Below, piece after piece: positions 25,001 through 37,806 of a stretch of 64,000 nt of DNA. The notes below the pieces were generated by a model. It had not been told where the DNA came from, did no database searches, and saw only the letters and a list, made by a program, of their open reading frames with translations. Positions within the stretch are counted from its first letter, which is position 1. The number at the start of each line of letters is the position of its first letter. The translations under genes and the position numbers were made by a program. The DNA comes from Aristolochia californica (lineage: Eukaryota > Streptophyta > Magnoliopsida > Piperales > Aristolochiaceae): contig JARWKL010000002.1 of the NCBI GenBank assembly GCA_029961685.1, positions 23,032,908 to 23,096,907 on the forward strand, written 5' to 3'.

Positions 25001-27943
25001 GTTTTCACTCCCCCATTTTTCTCGTAAACAAAAAAAGATTTAAGGCATAACAAAATGAAAATTTTAGAGTCCATGTATGCAAAAAAAATTGAAAATTATT
25101 TCACGCACTAAAAATTAATTCCAAGGTTTTGTTATCCATGTTCGGGAAATTCCACTAGTTCAACCCTTAATAATAAGCTTGGTGGAATTTTATAGGAAAC
25201 GGACTTCTAACTGATCCTAACATGCTTTAAGTGTGGTGGATATGCCTGCCAGAAACATGTTGAGGATGCAAGTGGACCTAATGATCCAAAAATTTCAAGG
25301 TGTAGAAAAAATCAAATTCTCAAGTGGTTGGATATTTACCAGAGCCAAACAACCCACTTTTTGCCTATCCTTAGAAATCACATATACTCTTTGGAACTAT
25401 CTCCCTCAGCATCTTTTGCATGTTGAAATTTGTTATCAGATCCAAACTTGAGTTTTCACTCCCCCATTTTTTTCGTAAACAAAAAAAGAGATAAGGCATA
25501 ACAAAATGAAAATTTAAGAGTCCATGTATGCAAAAAAAATTTGAAAAATATTTCACGCACTAAAAATGAACCCCAAGGTTTTTTTATACATTTTTGGGAA
25601 ATTCCACTAGTACAAACCCTAATAATGTGTTTGGTGGAAATTTATAGGTAAAGGACTTCCAACTGATCCTAACTTGCTTTTAAGTGTGGTGGATATGCAT
25701 GCCAGAAACATGTTGAGGATGCAAGTGGACATAATGATCCAAAAATTTCAAGGGGTACAAAAAATAAAATTCTCAAGTGGTTGGATATTTACCAGATCCA
25801 AACAACACACTTTTTGCCTATCCTTAAAAATCACAGATACTTTTTGGAACTGTCTCTGTCAACATTTTTTGGATGTTTAAATTTATTTTCAGATCCAAAC
25901 TTGTGTTTTCACTCCCCCATTTCTCTCGTAAATAAAAAAAGATATAAGGCATAGTAAAATGGAAATTTTTGAGTCCATGTATGCAAAAAAAATTTAAAAT
26001 TATTTCACACACTAAAAATGAACTCAGAGGTTTTGTTATCCAAGTTTGGGAAATTCACTAGTACAACCCCTAATAATAAACCTTGTGGAATTTTTTAGGA
26101 AAGGGACTTGTAACTGATCCTAACATGCTTTAAGTGTGGTGGATATGCATGCCAGAAACATGTTGAGGATGCAAGCGGACCTAATGATCCAAAAATTTCA
26201 AGGAGTAGAAAAAAGTAATATTCTCAAGTGGATGGATATTTACCAGAGCCAAACAACCCACATTTTGCTTATCCTTAAAAATCACAGATGCTTTTTGGAA
26301 CTATCTCTCACATCATTTTTTGGATGTTCAAATTTATTTTCAAATCCAAACTTGGAGTTTTCACTCCCCCATTTTTCTCTTAAACAAAAAAAGATAAAAG
26401 GCATAACAAAATAAAAATTTATGAGTCCATGTATGCAAAAAAAAATTGAAAATTATTTCACGCAGTAAAAATGAACTCCAAGGTTTTGTTAACCATGTTT
26501 GGGAAATTCCACTAGTACAACCCCTAATAATAAGCTTGCGCAATTTTATTGGAAAGGGACTTCTAACTGATCCAAACATGCTTAAAGTGTGGTGGATATG
26601 TATGCCAGAAACGTGTTGAGGATGCAAGTGGACCTAATGATCCAAAAATTTCAAGGAGTAGAAAAAATCAAATTCTCAAGTTGTTGGATATTTACCAGAG
26701 CCAAAAACCCACTTTTTGCCTATCCACAGAAATTACAGATACACTTTGGAATTATCTCTCTCAGTATTTTTTGCATGTTCAAATTTGTTTTCAGATCCAA
26801 ACTTGAGTTTTCACTCCCCCATTTTTCTCGTAAACAAAAAAAGAGATAAGGTATAACAAAATGAAAATTTTAGAGTCCATGCATGCAAAAAAATTTTGAA
26901 AAATATTGCACCCACTAAAAATGAACTCCTAGGTTTTGTTATCCATTTTTTGCGAAATTCCACTAGTACAATCCCTAATAATGAGTTTGGTGGAATTTTA
27001 TAGGAAAAGGACTTCTAACTGATCCTAACATGCTTTAAGTGTGGTGGATATGCATGCCAGAAACATGTTGAGGATGCAAGTGGACCAAATGATCCAAAAA
27101 TTTCGAGGAGTTGAAAAAATCAAATTCTCAAGTGGTTGGATGTTTACCACAGCCGAACAACTCACTGTTTGCCTATCCTTAAAAAATCATAGATACTTTT
27201 TGGAACTATCTCTCTCAGCATTTTTTGGAAGTTCAAATTTGTTTGCAGATCCAAACATGAGTTTTCACTCCCCCATTTTTCTCTTCAACAAAAAAAGATA
27301 TAAGGCATAACAAAATAGAAATTTTAAAGTCCATGGATGCAAAAAAAATTTGAAAATTAATTCACACACGAAAAATGAACTCCAAGGTTTTGTTATCCAT
27401 GTTTGGGAAATTCACTAGTACAACCCCTAATAATAAGCCTTGTGGAATTTTTTAGGAAAGGGACTTCTAACTGATCCTAACATGCTTTAAGTGTGGTGGA
27501 TATGCTTGCCAGAAACATGTTGAGGATGTAAGTGGACCTAATGATCCAAAAATTTCATGGAGTAGAAAAAAGTAAAATTCTCAAGTGGATGGATTTTACC
27601 AGAGCCAAACAACCCACATTTTGCTTATCCTTAAAAATCACAGATGCGTTTTGGAACTATCTCTCCCAGCATTTTTTGGATGTTCAAATTTTTTTTCTGA
27701 TCCAAACTTGGAGTTTTCACTCCCCCATTTTTCTCGTAAACTAAAAAAGATTTAAGGCATAACAAAATGAAAATTTTAGAGTCCATGTATGCAAAAAAAT
27801 TGAAAATTATTTCACACATTAAAAATTAATTCCGAGGTTTTCTTATCCATGTTCGGGAAATTCCACTAGTTCAACCCTTAATAATAAGCTTGGTGGAATT
27901 TTACAGGAAACGGACTTCTAACTGATCCTAACATGCTTTAAGT
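22064..27943. repeat. Hexamer higher-order repeat, about 2,713 bp
   Basis: Units start at 22,064, 22,518, 22,971, 23,423, 23,877, 24,330, 24,781, 25,233, 25,686, 26,136, 26,589, 27,041 and 27,493. Offsets between partners are 2,711-2,717 bp: 22,064/24,781/27,493, 22,518/25,233, 22,971/25,686, 23,423/26,136, 23,877/26,589 and 24,330/27,041. Diagnostic shared variants include AGCATCTTTTGCATG with TTGTTATCAG, GCTTTTAAGTGTGG with GACATAATG, AAAAAAGTAATATTC, and GTTTGCCTATCC. Within each hexamer a GTAAAATTC or GTAATATTC monomer recurs every third unit (about 1,357 bp). Confidence 0.88.
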
Positions 27944-30900
27944 GTGGTGGATATGCCTGCCAGAAACATGTTGAGGATGCAAATGGACCTAATGATCGAA
28001 AAATTTCAAGGAGTAGAAATAATCAAATTCTCACGTGGTTGGATGTTTACCAGAGCCAAACAACCCACTTTTTGCCTATCCTTAAAAATCACAGATACTC
28101 TTTGGAACTATCTCTCTCAGCATTTTTTGGATGTTCAAATTTTTTTTCAGATCCAAACTTGAGTTTTCACTCCCCCATGTTTCTCGTAAACAAAAACAGA
28201 TATAAGGCATCACAAAATGAAAATTTTAGAGTCATTGAATGCAAAAAAAATATGAAAATTATTTCATGCAGCAAAAATGAACTCCAAGGTTTTTGGTAAC
28301 CATGTTTGGGAAATTCCACTAGTACAACCCCTAATAATAAGATTGGTGGAAGTTTTTAGGAAAGGGACTGCTAACTGATCCTAACATGCTTTAAGTGTGG
28401 TGGATATGCATGCCAGAAACATGTTGAGGATGCAAGTGGACCTAATGATCCAAAAATTTCAAGGAGTAGAAAAAAGTAAAATTCTCAAGTGGATGGATAT
28501 TTACCTGAGCCAAACAACCCACATTTTGCTTATCCTTAAAAATCACAGATGCTTTTTGGAACTATCTCTCTCAGCATTTCTTGGATGTTCAAATTTGTTT
28601 TTAGATCCAAACTTGGAGTTTTCACTCCCCCATTTTTATCATTAACAAAAAAAAATTTAAGGCATAAAAAAATTTAAATTTTAGAGTCCATGTATGGAAA
28701 AAAAATTTGAAAATTATTTCACTCACTAAAAATGAACTCCAAGGTTTTGTCATCCATGTTTGGGAAATTCCACTAGTTCAACTCTTAATAATAAGCTTGG
28801 TGGAATTCTATAGGAAACGGACTTCTAACTGATCCTAACATGCTTTAAGTGTGGTGGATATGCATGCCAGAAACATGTTGAGGATGAAAGTGGACCTAAT
28901 GATCCAAAAATTTCAAGGAGTAGAAAAAATCAAATTCTCAAGTGGTTGGATATTTACCAGAGCCAAACAACCCACTTTTTGCCTATCCTTAAAAATCACT
29001 GATAATTTTTGGAACTATGTCTCTCAGCATTTTTTGGATGTTCAAATTTGTTTTCAGATCCAAACTTGAGTTTTCGCTCCCCCATTTTTCTCGTAAACAA
29101 AAAAAGATATAAGGTTCCACAAAATGAAAATTTTAGAGTCCATGAATGCAAAAAAAATACGAAAATTATTTCACGCACTCAAAATGTACTCTAATGTTTT
29201 GTTATCCATGTTTGGGAAATTCCACTAGTACAGCCCCTAATAATAAGCTTGGTGCAATTTTATAGGAAAAGGACTTCTAACTGATCCTAACATGCTTTAA
29301 GTGTGGTGGATATGCATGCCAGAAACATGTTGAGGATGCAAGTGGACCTAATGATCCAAAAATTTCAAGGAGTAGAAAAAATCAAATTCTCAAGTGGTTG
29401 GATATTTATTAGAGCCAAACAACCCACTTTTTGCCTATCCTTAAAAATCACAGGTACTCTTTGGAACTATCTCTCTCTACATTTTTAGGATGTTCAAATT
29501 TGTTTTCAGATCCAAACTTGAGTTTTCACTCCCCCATTTTTCTCATAAACAAAAAAATATATAAGACATAACAAAATGAAAATTTTAGAGTCCCTGTATG
29601 CAAAAAAAATTAGAAAATAATTTGACGCAGTAAAAATGAACTCCAAGGTTTTGTTAAACATGATTGGGAAATTCCACTAGTACAACCCCTAATAATAAGC
29701 TTGGTGCAATTTTATAGGAAAGGGACTTCTAACTGATCCTAACATGCTTTAAGTGTGGTGGATATGCCTGCCAGAAACATGTTGAGGATGCAAGTGGATC
29801 TAATGATCCAAAAATTTCAAGGAGTAGAAAAAATCAAATTCTCAAGTGGTTGGATATTTACAAGAGCCAAACAACCCACTTTTTGCCTATCCTTAAATAT
29901 CACAGATACTCTTTGGAACTATCTCTCTCAGCATTTTTTGGATCTTCAAATTTTTTTTCAGATGCAACTTTGAGTTTTCACTCCCCCATTTTTCTCTTAA
30001 ACAAAAAAAGATATAAGACATAACAAAATGAAAATTTTAGAGTCCACATCTGCAAAAAAAATATGAAAATTATTTCACGCACTAAAAATGAACTCCAAGG
30101 TTTTCTTATCCATGTTTGGGAAATTCTAATAGTACAACCCCTAATAATGAGGTTGGTGGAATTTTATAGGAAAAGGACTTCTAACTAATCCTAACATGCT
30201 TTAAGTGTGGTGGATATGCATGCCAGAAACATGTTGAGGATGCAAGTGGACCTAATGATCCAAAAATTTCAAGGAGTAGAAAACATCAAATTCTCAAGTG
30301 GTAGGAAAATTACCAAAGCCAAAAAACTCACTTTTTGCATATCCTTAAAAATCACAGATACTTTTTGGAACTATCTCTCTCAGCATTTTTTGGATGTTCA
30401 AATTTGTTTTCAGATCCAAACTTGAGTTTTCACTCCCCCATTTTTCTCGTAAACAAAAAAAGATATAAGGCATAACAAAATGGAAATTTTAGAGTCCATG
30501 TACGCAAAAAAAATTTGAAAATTATTTCACACACTAAAAATGAACTTCAAGGTTTTGTTATCCATGTTTGGGAAATTCACTAGTACAACCCCTAATAATA
30601 AGCTTGGTTGAATTTTTTAGGAATGGGACTTCTAACTGATCCTAACATGCTTTAAGTGTGGTGGATATGCATGCTAGAAACATGTTGAGGATGCAAGTGG
30701 ACCTAATGGTCAAAAATTTTCATGGAGTAGAAAAAATCAAATTCTCAACTGGATGGATATTTACCATAGACAAACAACCCACTTTTTTGCTATCCTTAAA
30801 AATCACAGATACTTTTTGGAACTATGTCTCTCTGCTTTTTTTGGATGTTCAAATTTGTTTTCAGATCCAAACTTGAGTTTTCACTCCCCCATTTTTCTCG

Positions 30901-33900
30901 TAAACAAAAAAAGATATAAGGCATCACAAAATGAAAATTTTAGAGTCCATGAATGCAAAAAAAATATGAAAATTATTTCACGCACTCAAAATGAACTCTA
31001 AAATTTAGTTATCCATGTTTAGGAAATTCCACAAGTACAAGCCCTAATAATAAGCATGGTGGAATTTTATAGGAAAGAGACTTCAAACTGATCCTTACAT
31101 GCTTTAAGTGTGGTGGATATGCATGCCAGAAACATGTTGAGGAGGCAAGTGGACCTAATGATCCGAAAATTTCAACGAGTAGAAAAAATCAAATTCTCAA
31201 GTGGTTGGATATTTACCAGAGCCAAACAACCCACTTTTTGCCTATCCTAAAAAATCACAGATACTCTTTGGAACTATCTCTCTCAGCATTTTTTGGATGG
31301 TCAATTTTTTTTTGAGATCCAAACCTGAGTTTTCACTCCCCCATTTTTCTCCTAAACAAAAAAAGATATAAGGCTTAACAAAATGAAAATTTTAGAGTCC
31401 ATTCATTCAAAAAAAATTTGAAAATTATTTAACGCACTAAAAATGAACTCCAAGGTTTTGTTAACCATGTTTGGGAAATTCCATTAGTACAACCCGTAAT
31501 AATGAGTTTGGTTGAATTTTATAGGAAAATGACTTCTAACTGATCCTAACATGCTTTAAGTGTGGTGGATATGCATGGCAGAAACATGTTGAGGATGCAA
31601 GTGGACCTAATGATCCAAAAATTTCAAAGAAGTAGAAAAAATCGAATTCGCAAGTGGTTTGATATTTACCAGAGCCAAACAACTCACTTTTTGCCTAACC
31701 TTAAAAATCACCGATACTTTTTGGAACTATCTCTCTCAGCATTTTTTGGATGTTCAAATTTGTTTTCAGATCCAAACTTGAGTTTTCACTCCCCCATTTT
31801 TCTCGTAAACAAAAGAAGATATAAGGCATAACCAAATGGAAATTTTAGAGTCCATGTATGCGAAAAAAATTTGAAAATTATTTCACACACTAAAAATGAA
31901 CTCCAAGGTTTTGTATTCCAAGTTTGGGAAATTCCACTAGTACAACCCCTAATAATAAGCTTGGTGGAATGTTTTAGGAAGGGGACTTCTAATTGATCCT
32001 AACATGCTTTAATTGTGGTGGATATGCATGCTAGAAACATGTTGTGGATGCAAGTGGGCCTAATGATCCAAAATTTTCAAGGAGTAGAAAAAATAAAATT
32101 CTCAAGTGGATGGATATTTACCAGATTCAAACAACCCTCATTTTGCTTGTGCTTAAAAATCACAGATGCTTTTTGGAACTATCTCTCTCAGCATTTTTTG
32201 GATGTTCAAATTTGTTTTTAAATCCAAAATTGAGTTTTCACTCCCCCATTTTTCTTGTAAACAAAAAACGATATAAGGCACAAAAAAATGGAAATTTAAG
32301 AGTCCATGGATGCAAAAAAAAATTCAAAATTATTTCACACACTAAAAATTAACTTCAAGGTTTTGTTAAAGTTTGGGAAATTCACTAGTACAACCCCTAA
32401 TAATAAGCTTGGTGGAATTTTTTAGGAAAGGGACTTCTAACTGATCCTAACATGCTTTAAGTGTGGTGGATATGCATGCCAGAAACATGTTGAGGATGCA
32501 AGTGGACCTAATGATCCAAAAATTTCAAGGAGTAGAAAAAATCAAATTTTCAAGTGGTTGGAAAATTACCTGAGCCAAAAAACTCACTTTTTGCCTATCC
32601 TTAAAAATCACAGATACTTTTTGGAACTATCTCTCTCAGCATTTTTTGGATGTTCAAATTTGTTTTCAGATTCAAAATTGAGTTTGCACTCCCCCATTTT
32701 TCTCGTAAATAAAAAACGATATATGGCATGACAAAACTAAAATTTTAGAGTCCATGTATGCAAAAAAAAAATTAAAAATTATTTCACGCAGTAAAAATGA
32801 ACTCCAAGGTTTTGTTAACCATGTTTGGGAAATTCCATTAGTACAACCCATTATAATAAGCTCGGTGGAATTTTAAAGGAAAGGGACTTCTAACTGATCA
32901 TAACATGCTTTAAGTGTGGTGGATATACATGCAAGAAACATGTTGAGGATGCAAGTGGACCTAATGATCCAAAATTTTCAAGAAGTAGAAAAAATCAAAT
33001 TCTCAAGTGGTTGGATATTTACCGTAGCCAAACAACCCACTTTCTGCCTATCCTTAAAAATCAAAGATACTCTTTGGAACTATATCTCTCAACATTTTTT
33101 TCATGTTCAAATTTGTTTTCAGATCCAAACTTGAGTTTTCCCTCCCCCATTTTTCTCTTAAGCAAAAAAAGATATAAGGCATAACAAAATGAAAACTTTA
33201 GAGTCCATGTATGAAAAAAAAAATTTTAAATTATTTCACGCACTAAAAATGAACTCCAAGCTTTTGTTTTCCATGTTTGGGAAATTCCACTAGTACAACC
33301 CCTAATAATAAGCTTGGTGAAATTTTATAGGAAAGGGACTTCTAACTGATTCTAACATGCTTTAAATGTGGTGGATAAGCAGGCCAGAAATATGTTGGGG
33401 ATATAAGTGGACCTAATGATCGGAAAATTTCAAGGAGTAGAAAAAATCAAATTCGGACGTGGTTGGATATTTACCACAGCCAAACGACCCACTTTTTGCC
33501 TCTCCTTAAAAATCACAGATACTCTTTGGAACTATCTCACTCAGCATTTTTTGGATGTTCAAATTTATTTTCAGATCCAAACTTGAGTTTTCACTCCCCC
33601 ATTTTTCTCTTAAACAAAAAAAGATATCAGGCATAACAAAATGAAAATTTTAGAGTCCATGTATACAAAAAAAATTTGAAAATTATTTTAGGCACTAAAA
33701 ATGAACTCCAAGGTTTTGTTATCCATGTTTGGAAAATTCCACTAGTACAACCCCTAATAATAAGCTTGGTGGAATTTTATAGGAAAGGGACTTCTAACTG
33801 ATCCTAACATGCTTTAAGTGTGGTGGATATGCATGCCAGAAACATGTTGAGGATGCAAGTGGACATAATGATCCAAAAATTTCAAGGAGTAGAAAAAATC

Positions 33901-35618
33901 AAATTCTCATATGGTTGGATATTTACCAGATCCAGACAACTCACTCTTTGCCTATCCTTTAAAATCACAGATACTTTTTGGAACTATCTCTGTCAGCATT
34001 TTTTGGATGTTCAAATTTGTTTTCAGATCCAAACTTGAGTTTTCACTCCCCCATTTCTCTCGTAAACAAAAAAATATATAATGCATAACAAAATGGAAAT
34101 TTTAGAGTCCATGTAAGCAAAAAAAATTTGAAAAATATTTCACACACTAAAAATGAACTCCAAGGTTTTGTTATCCAAGTTTGGGAAATTCACTAGTACA
34201 ACCCCTAATAATAAGCCTTGTGAAATTTTTTAGGAAAGGGACTTCTAACTGATCCTAACATGCTTTAAGTGTGGTGGATATGCATGCCAGAAACATGTTG
34301 AGGATTGAAGTGGACCTCGAAAAATTTCAAGGAGTAGAAAAAATCAAATTGTCACGTGGTTGGATATTTACCACAGCCAAACAACCCACTTTTTGCCTAT
34401 CATTAAAAATCACAAATACTCTTTGGAGCTATCTATCTCAGCATTTTTTGGATGTTGAAATTTGTTTCCAGATCCAAACATCACTTTTCACTCCCCTATT
34501 TTTCTCGTAAACAAAAAATGATATAAGGCATAACAAAATGAAAATTTTAGAGTCCATGTATGCAATAAAATATTTAAAATTATTTCACACAGTAAAAATG
34601 CACTCCAAGGTTATGTTTACCATGTTTGGGAAATTCCACTTGTACAACCCCTAATAATAAGCTTGGTGAAATTTTATAGGAAAGGGACTTCTAACTGATC
34701 CTAACATGCTTTAAGTGTGGTGGATATGCATGCTAGAAACATGTTGAGGATGCCAGTGGACCTAATGATCCAAAAATTTCAAGGAGTAGAAACAATCAAA
34801 TTCTCAAGTGGTTGGATATTTACCAGAGCAAAACAACCCACTTTGTGCCTATCCTTAAAAATCACAGATACACTTTGGAACTATCTCTCTCAGCATTTTT
34901 TGGATGTTCAAATTTTTTTTCAGATCCAAACTTGAGTTTTCACTCCCCCATTTTTCTCTTAAACAAAAAAAGATATAAGGCATAACAAAATGAAAATTTT
35001 AGAGTCCATGTATGCAAAAAACATTTGAAAATTATTTCATGCACTAAAAATGAACTTCAAGGTTTTGTTATCCATGTTTGGGAAATTCCACCAGTACAAG
35101 CCCAAATAATAATCTTGGTAGAATTTTATAGGAAAGGGACTTCTAACTGATCCTAACATGCTTTAAGTGTGGTGGATATGCATGCCAGAAACATGTTGAG
35201 GATGCTAGTGGACCTAATGATCCAAAAATTTCAAGGATTAGAAAAAATCAAATTCTCAAGTGGTTGGATATTTACCAGAGCCAAACAACCCACTTTTTGC
35301 CTATCCTAAAAATCACAAATACTTTTCAGAACTATCTCCCTCAGCAGTTTTTGGATGTTCTAATTTGTTTTCAGATCCAAATGGAGTTTTCACTCCCCCA
35401 TTTTTCTCGTAAACAAAAAAAGATGTAAGGCATCACAAAATGAAAATTTTAGAGTCCATGAATGCAAAAAAAATTTGAAAATTATTTCACGCACTCAAAA
35501 TGAACTCTAAGGTTTTGTTATCCATGTTTGGGAAATTCCACTAGTACATCCCCTTATAATAAGTTTGGTGCAATTTTATTGGAAAGGGACTTCTAACTGG
35601 TCCTAACATGCTTTAAGT
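27944..35618. repeat. S monomers, mixed order (17 units)
   Basis: Units start at 27,944, 28,397, 28,851, 29,303, 29,755, 30,207, 30,658, 31,110, 31,562, 32,015, 32,463, 32,916, 33,368, 33,820, 34,271, 34,717 and 35,169. The front of 27,944 continues the hexamer (GCCTGCCAG), but its tail resembles 20,258. The pair 32,463 and 32,916 echoes 4,149 and 4,600. The 34,271 unit lacks six bases (GACCTCGAAAAATTTC). No regular multi-unit period is evident. Confidence 0.82.
29303..29754. repeat. Representative S monomer (452 bp) and internal landmarks
   Basis: This unit is close to what most S copies read. Taking the G of GTGGTGG as position 1, landmarks in order are: ATGCATGC at about 10-17 (overlapping NsiI and SphI sites); CAAGTGGTTGGATATTTA at about 84-101; a T-rich centre ending in CCCCCATTT at about 218-235; an A-rich block containing A-tracts at about 240-335; ACTAGT (SpeI) at about 373; CCCCTAATAATAAGCTTGG with a HindIII site at about 394. 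The 5' boundary is an arbitrary phase choice, since a tandem array has no intrinsic start. Confidence 0.9.
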
Positions 35619-37806
35619 GTGGTGGATATGCATGCCAGAAACATGTTGAAGATGCAAGTGGACCTAATGATCCAAAAATTTCAATGAGTAGAAAAAATCA
35701 AATTCTCAAGTGGTTGGATATTTACCAGAGCCAAACAACCCACTTTTTCTTATCCTTAATAATCACAGATACTTTTTGGAACTTTCTCTCTCAGCATTTG
35801 TGCTTTTCTATTTTGGATGTTCAGATTTTTTTTCAAATCCAAACTTGAGTTGAATCTCCCATTTTTCTTGTAAAAAATAAAGAGGTAAGGCATAACAAAA
35901 TGAAAATTTTAGAGTTCATGTATGCAAAAATAATTTGAAAATTATTTGACTCACTAAAAATGAACTCCAAGATTTGTTTATCCATGTTTGGGAAATTCCA
36001 CTTGTACAAGCCCTAATAATAAGCTTGGTGGAATTTTATAGGAAAGGGACTTCTAACTGATCCTAACATGCTTTAAGTGTGGTGGATATGCATGCCAGAA
36101 ACATGTTGAGGATGCAAGTGGACCTAATGATCCAAAACTTTCAAGGAGTACAAAAAATCAAATTCTCAAGTGGTTGGATATTTACCAGAGCCAAACAACC
36201 CACTTTTTTCCTATCCTTAAAAATCACAGATACTTTTTGGAACTTTCTCTCTCAGCATTTGTGCTTTGATATTTTGGATGTTCAAATTTGTTTTCAAATC
36301 CAAACTTGAGTTTCACTCTCCCATTTTTCTTGTAAAAAATAAAGAGGTAAGGCATAACAAAATGAAAATTTTAAAGTTCATGTATGCAAAAATAATTTGA
36401 AAATTATTTGACTCACTAAAAATGAACTCCAAGATTTCTTTATCCATGTTTGGGAAATTCCACTTGTACAAGCCCTAATAATAAGCTTGGTGGAATTTTA
36501 TAGGAAATGGACTTCTAACTGATCCTAACATGCTTTAAGTATGGTGGATATGCATGCCAAAAACATGTTGAGGATGCAAGTGGACCTAATGATCCAAAAA
36601 TTTCGAGTAGAAAAAATCAAATTCTGAAGTGGTTGGATATTTACCAGAGCCAAACAACCCACTTTTTTCCTATCCTTAAAAATCAATTATACTTTTTGGA
36701 ACTATCTTTCCCAGCATTTTTTGGATGTTCAAATTTGTTTTCAAATCCAAACTTGAGTTTTCACTCCCCCATTTTTCTCGTCAACAAAAAAAGATATAAG
36801 GCAAAACAAAACAGAAATTTTAGAGTCCATGTATGCAAAAAAAATTTAAAAATTATTTCACGCAGTTAAAATGAACTCCAAGGTTTTGTTAACCATGTTT
36901 GGAAAACTCCACTAGTACAAACCCTTATAATAAGCTTGGTGCAATTTTATAGGAAAGGGACTTCTAACTGATCCTAACATGCTTCATGTGTGGTGGATAT
37001 GCATGCCAGAGCCAAACAACCCACTTTTTGCCTATCCTTAAAAATCACATATACTCTTTGGAACTATCTCTCTCAGCATTTTTTGGATGTTCAAATTTGT
37101 TTTCAGATCCAAATTTGAGTTTTCACTACCCCATTTTTCTCGTAAACAAAAAAAGATATAAGGCATTACAAAATGAAAATTTTAGAGTCCATGTATGCAA
37201 AAAAAATTTCAAAATTTTTTCACGCACTAAAAATGAACTCCGAGGTTTTGTTATCAATGTTTGGGAAATTGCACTAGGACAACCCCTAATAATAAGCTTG
37301 GTGGAATTTTATAGGAAAGGGACTTCTAACTGATCCTAACATGCTTTAAGTGTGGTAGATATGCATGCCAGAAACATGTTGAGGATGCAAGTGGACCTAA
37401 TGATCCAAAAATTTCAAGGAGTAGAAAAAATCAAATTCTCAACTGGTTGGATATTTACGAGAGCAAAACAACCCACTTTTTGCCAATCGTTAAAAATCAT
37501 AGATACTTTTTGGAACTATCTCTCTCAGCATTTTTTTGGATGTTCAAATTTCTTTTCAGATCCAAACTTGAGTTTTCACTCCCCCAATTTTCTCATATAC
37601 AAAAAAAGATATAAGGCCTAACAAAATGAAAATTTTAGAGTCCATGTATGAAAACAAAAATTTGAAAATTATTTCACCCACTAAAAATGACCTCCTAGGT
37701 TTTGTTATCCATGTTTGAGAAATTCCACTTGTACAACCCCTAATAATAAGCTTGGTCAAATTTTATAGGAAAAGGGACTTGTAACAGATCCTAACATGCT
37801 TTAAAT
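35619..37806. repeat. First L monomers followed by S monomers (5 units)
   Basis: Units start at 35,619, 36,079, 36,541, 36,990 and 37,352. The first two are L, but with variant insertions (TGTGCTTTTCTAT and TGTGCTTTGATAT), AAAAAATAAAGAGGTAAGG and TTTGACTCAC. They are the only L units with this insert sequence. The other three are S. Confidence 0.85.
36990..37351. repeat. Shortened S monomer (362 bp)
   Basis: About 90 bp are missing near the front of the unit. GCATGCCAGA runs directly into GCCAAACAAC at 37,006-37,010. In intact units both breakpoints carry CCAGA (GCCAGAAAC and ACCAGAGCC), so this is a deletion with 5-bp microhomology. Confidence 0.92.

Larger units (their letters stand above)
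1..35618. repeat. Satellite domain 1: short-type (S) monomers, about 452 bp
   Basis: Seventy-nine head-to-tail units start within this span, all in one orientation. Typical spacing is 448-456 bp, apart from two 323-325 bp deletion copies. S units read CAGCATTTTTTGGATG at mid-monomer, then CTCCCCCATTT, a run of seven A before GATATAAGG, GAGTCCATG and TTATTTCACGC. Most units carry one AAGCTT, one ACTAGT and one ATGCATGC. No unit is interrupted by foreign sequence. Monomers differ by scattered substitutions, and related monomers recur at distances of several units (see the block entries). Satellite identity is certain. Family name and host are not recognised. Confidence 0.97.

Noticed and set aside
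26361..26627. Minus-strand open frames of 60-88 codons
   Set aside because: They are reverse-strand readings of the T/A-rich centre of the same monomer, recur as shadows and show no recognisable protein.
22064..27943. CRISPR-like or other short-spaced repeat
   Set aside because: The repeats are contiguous units of about 452 bp without unique spacers, which is satellite architecture.
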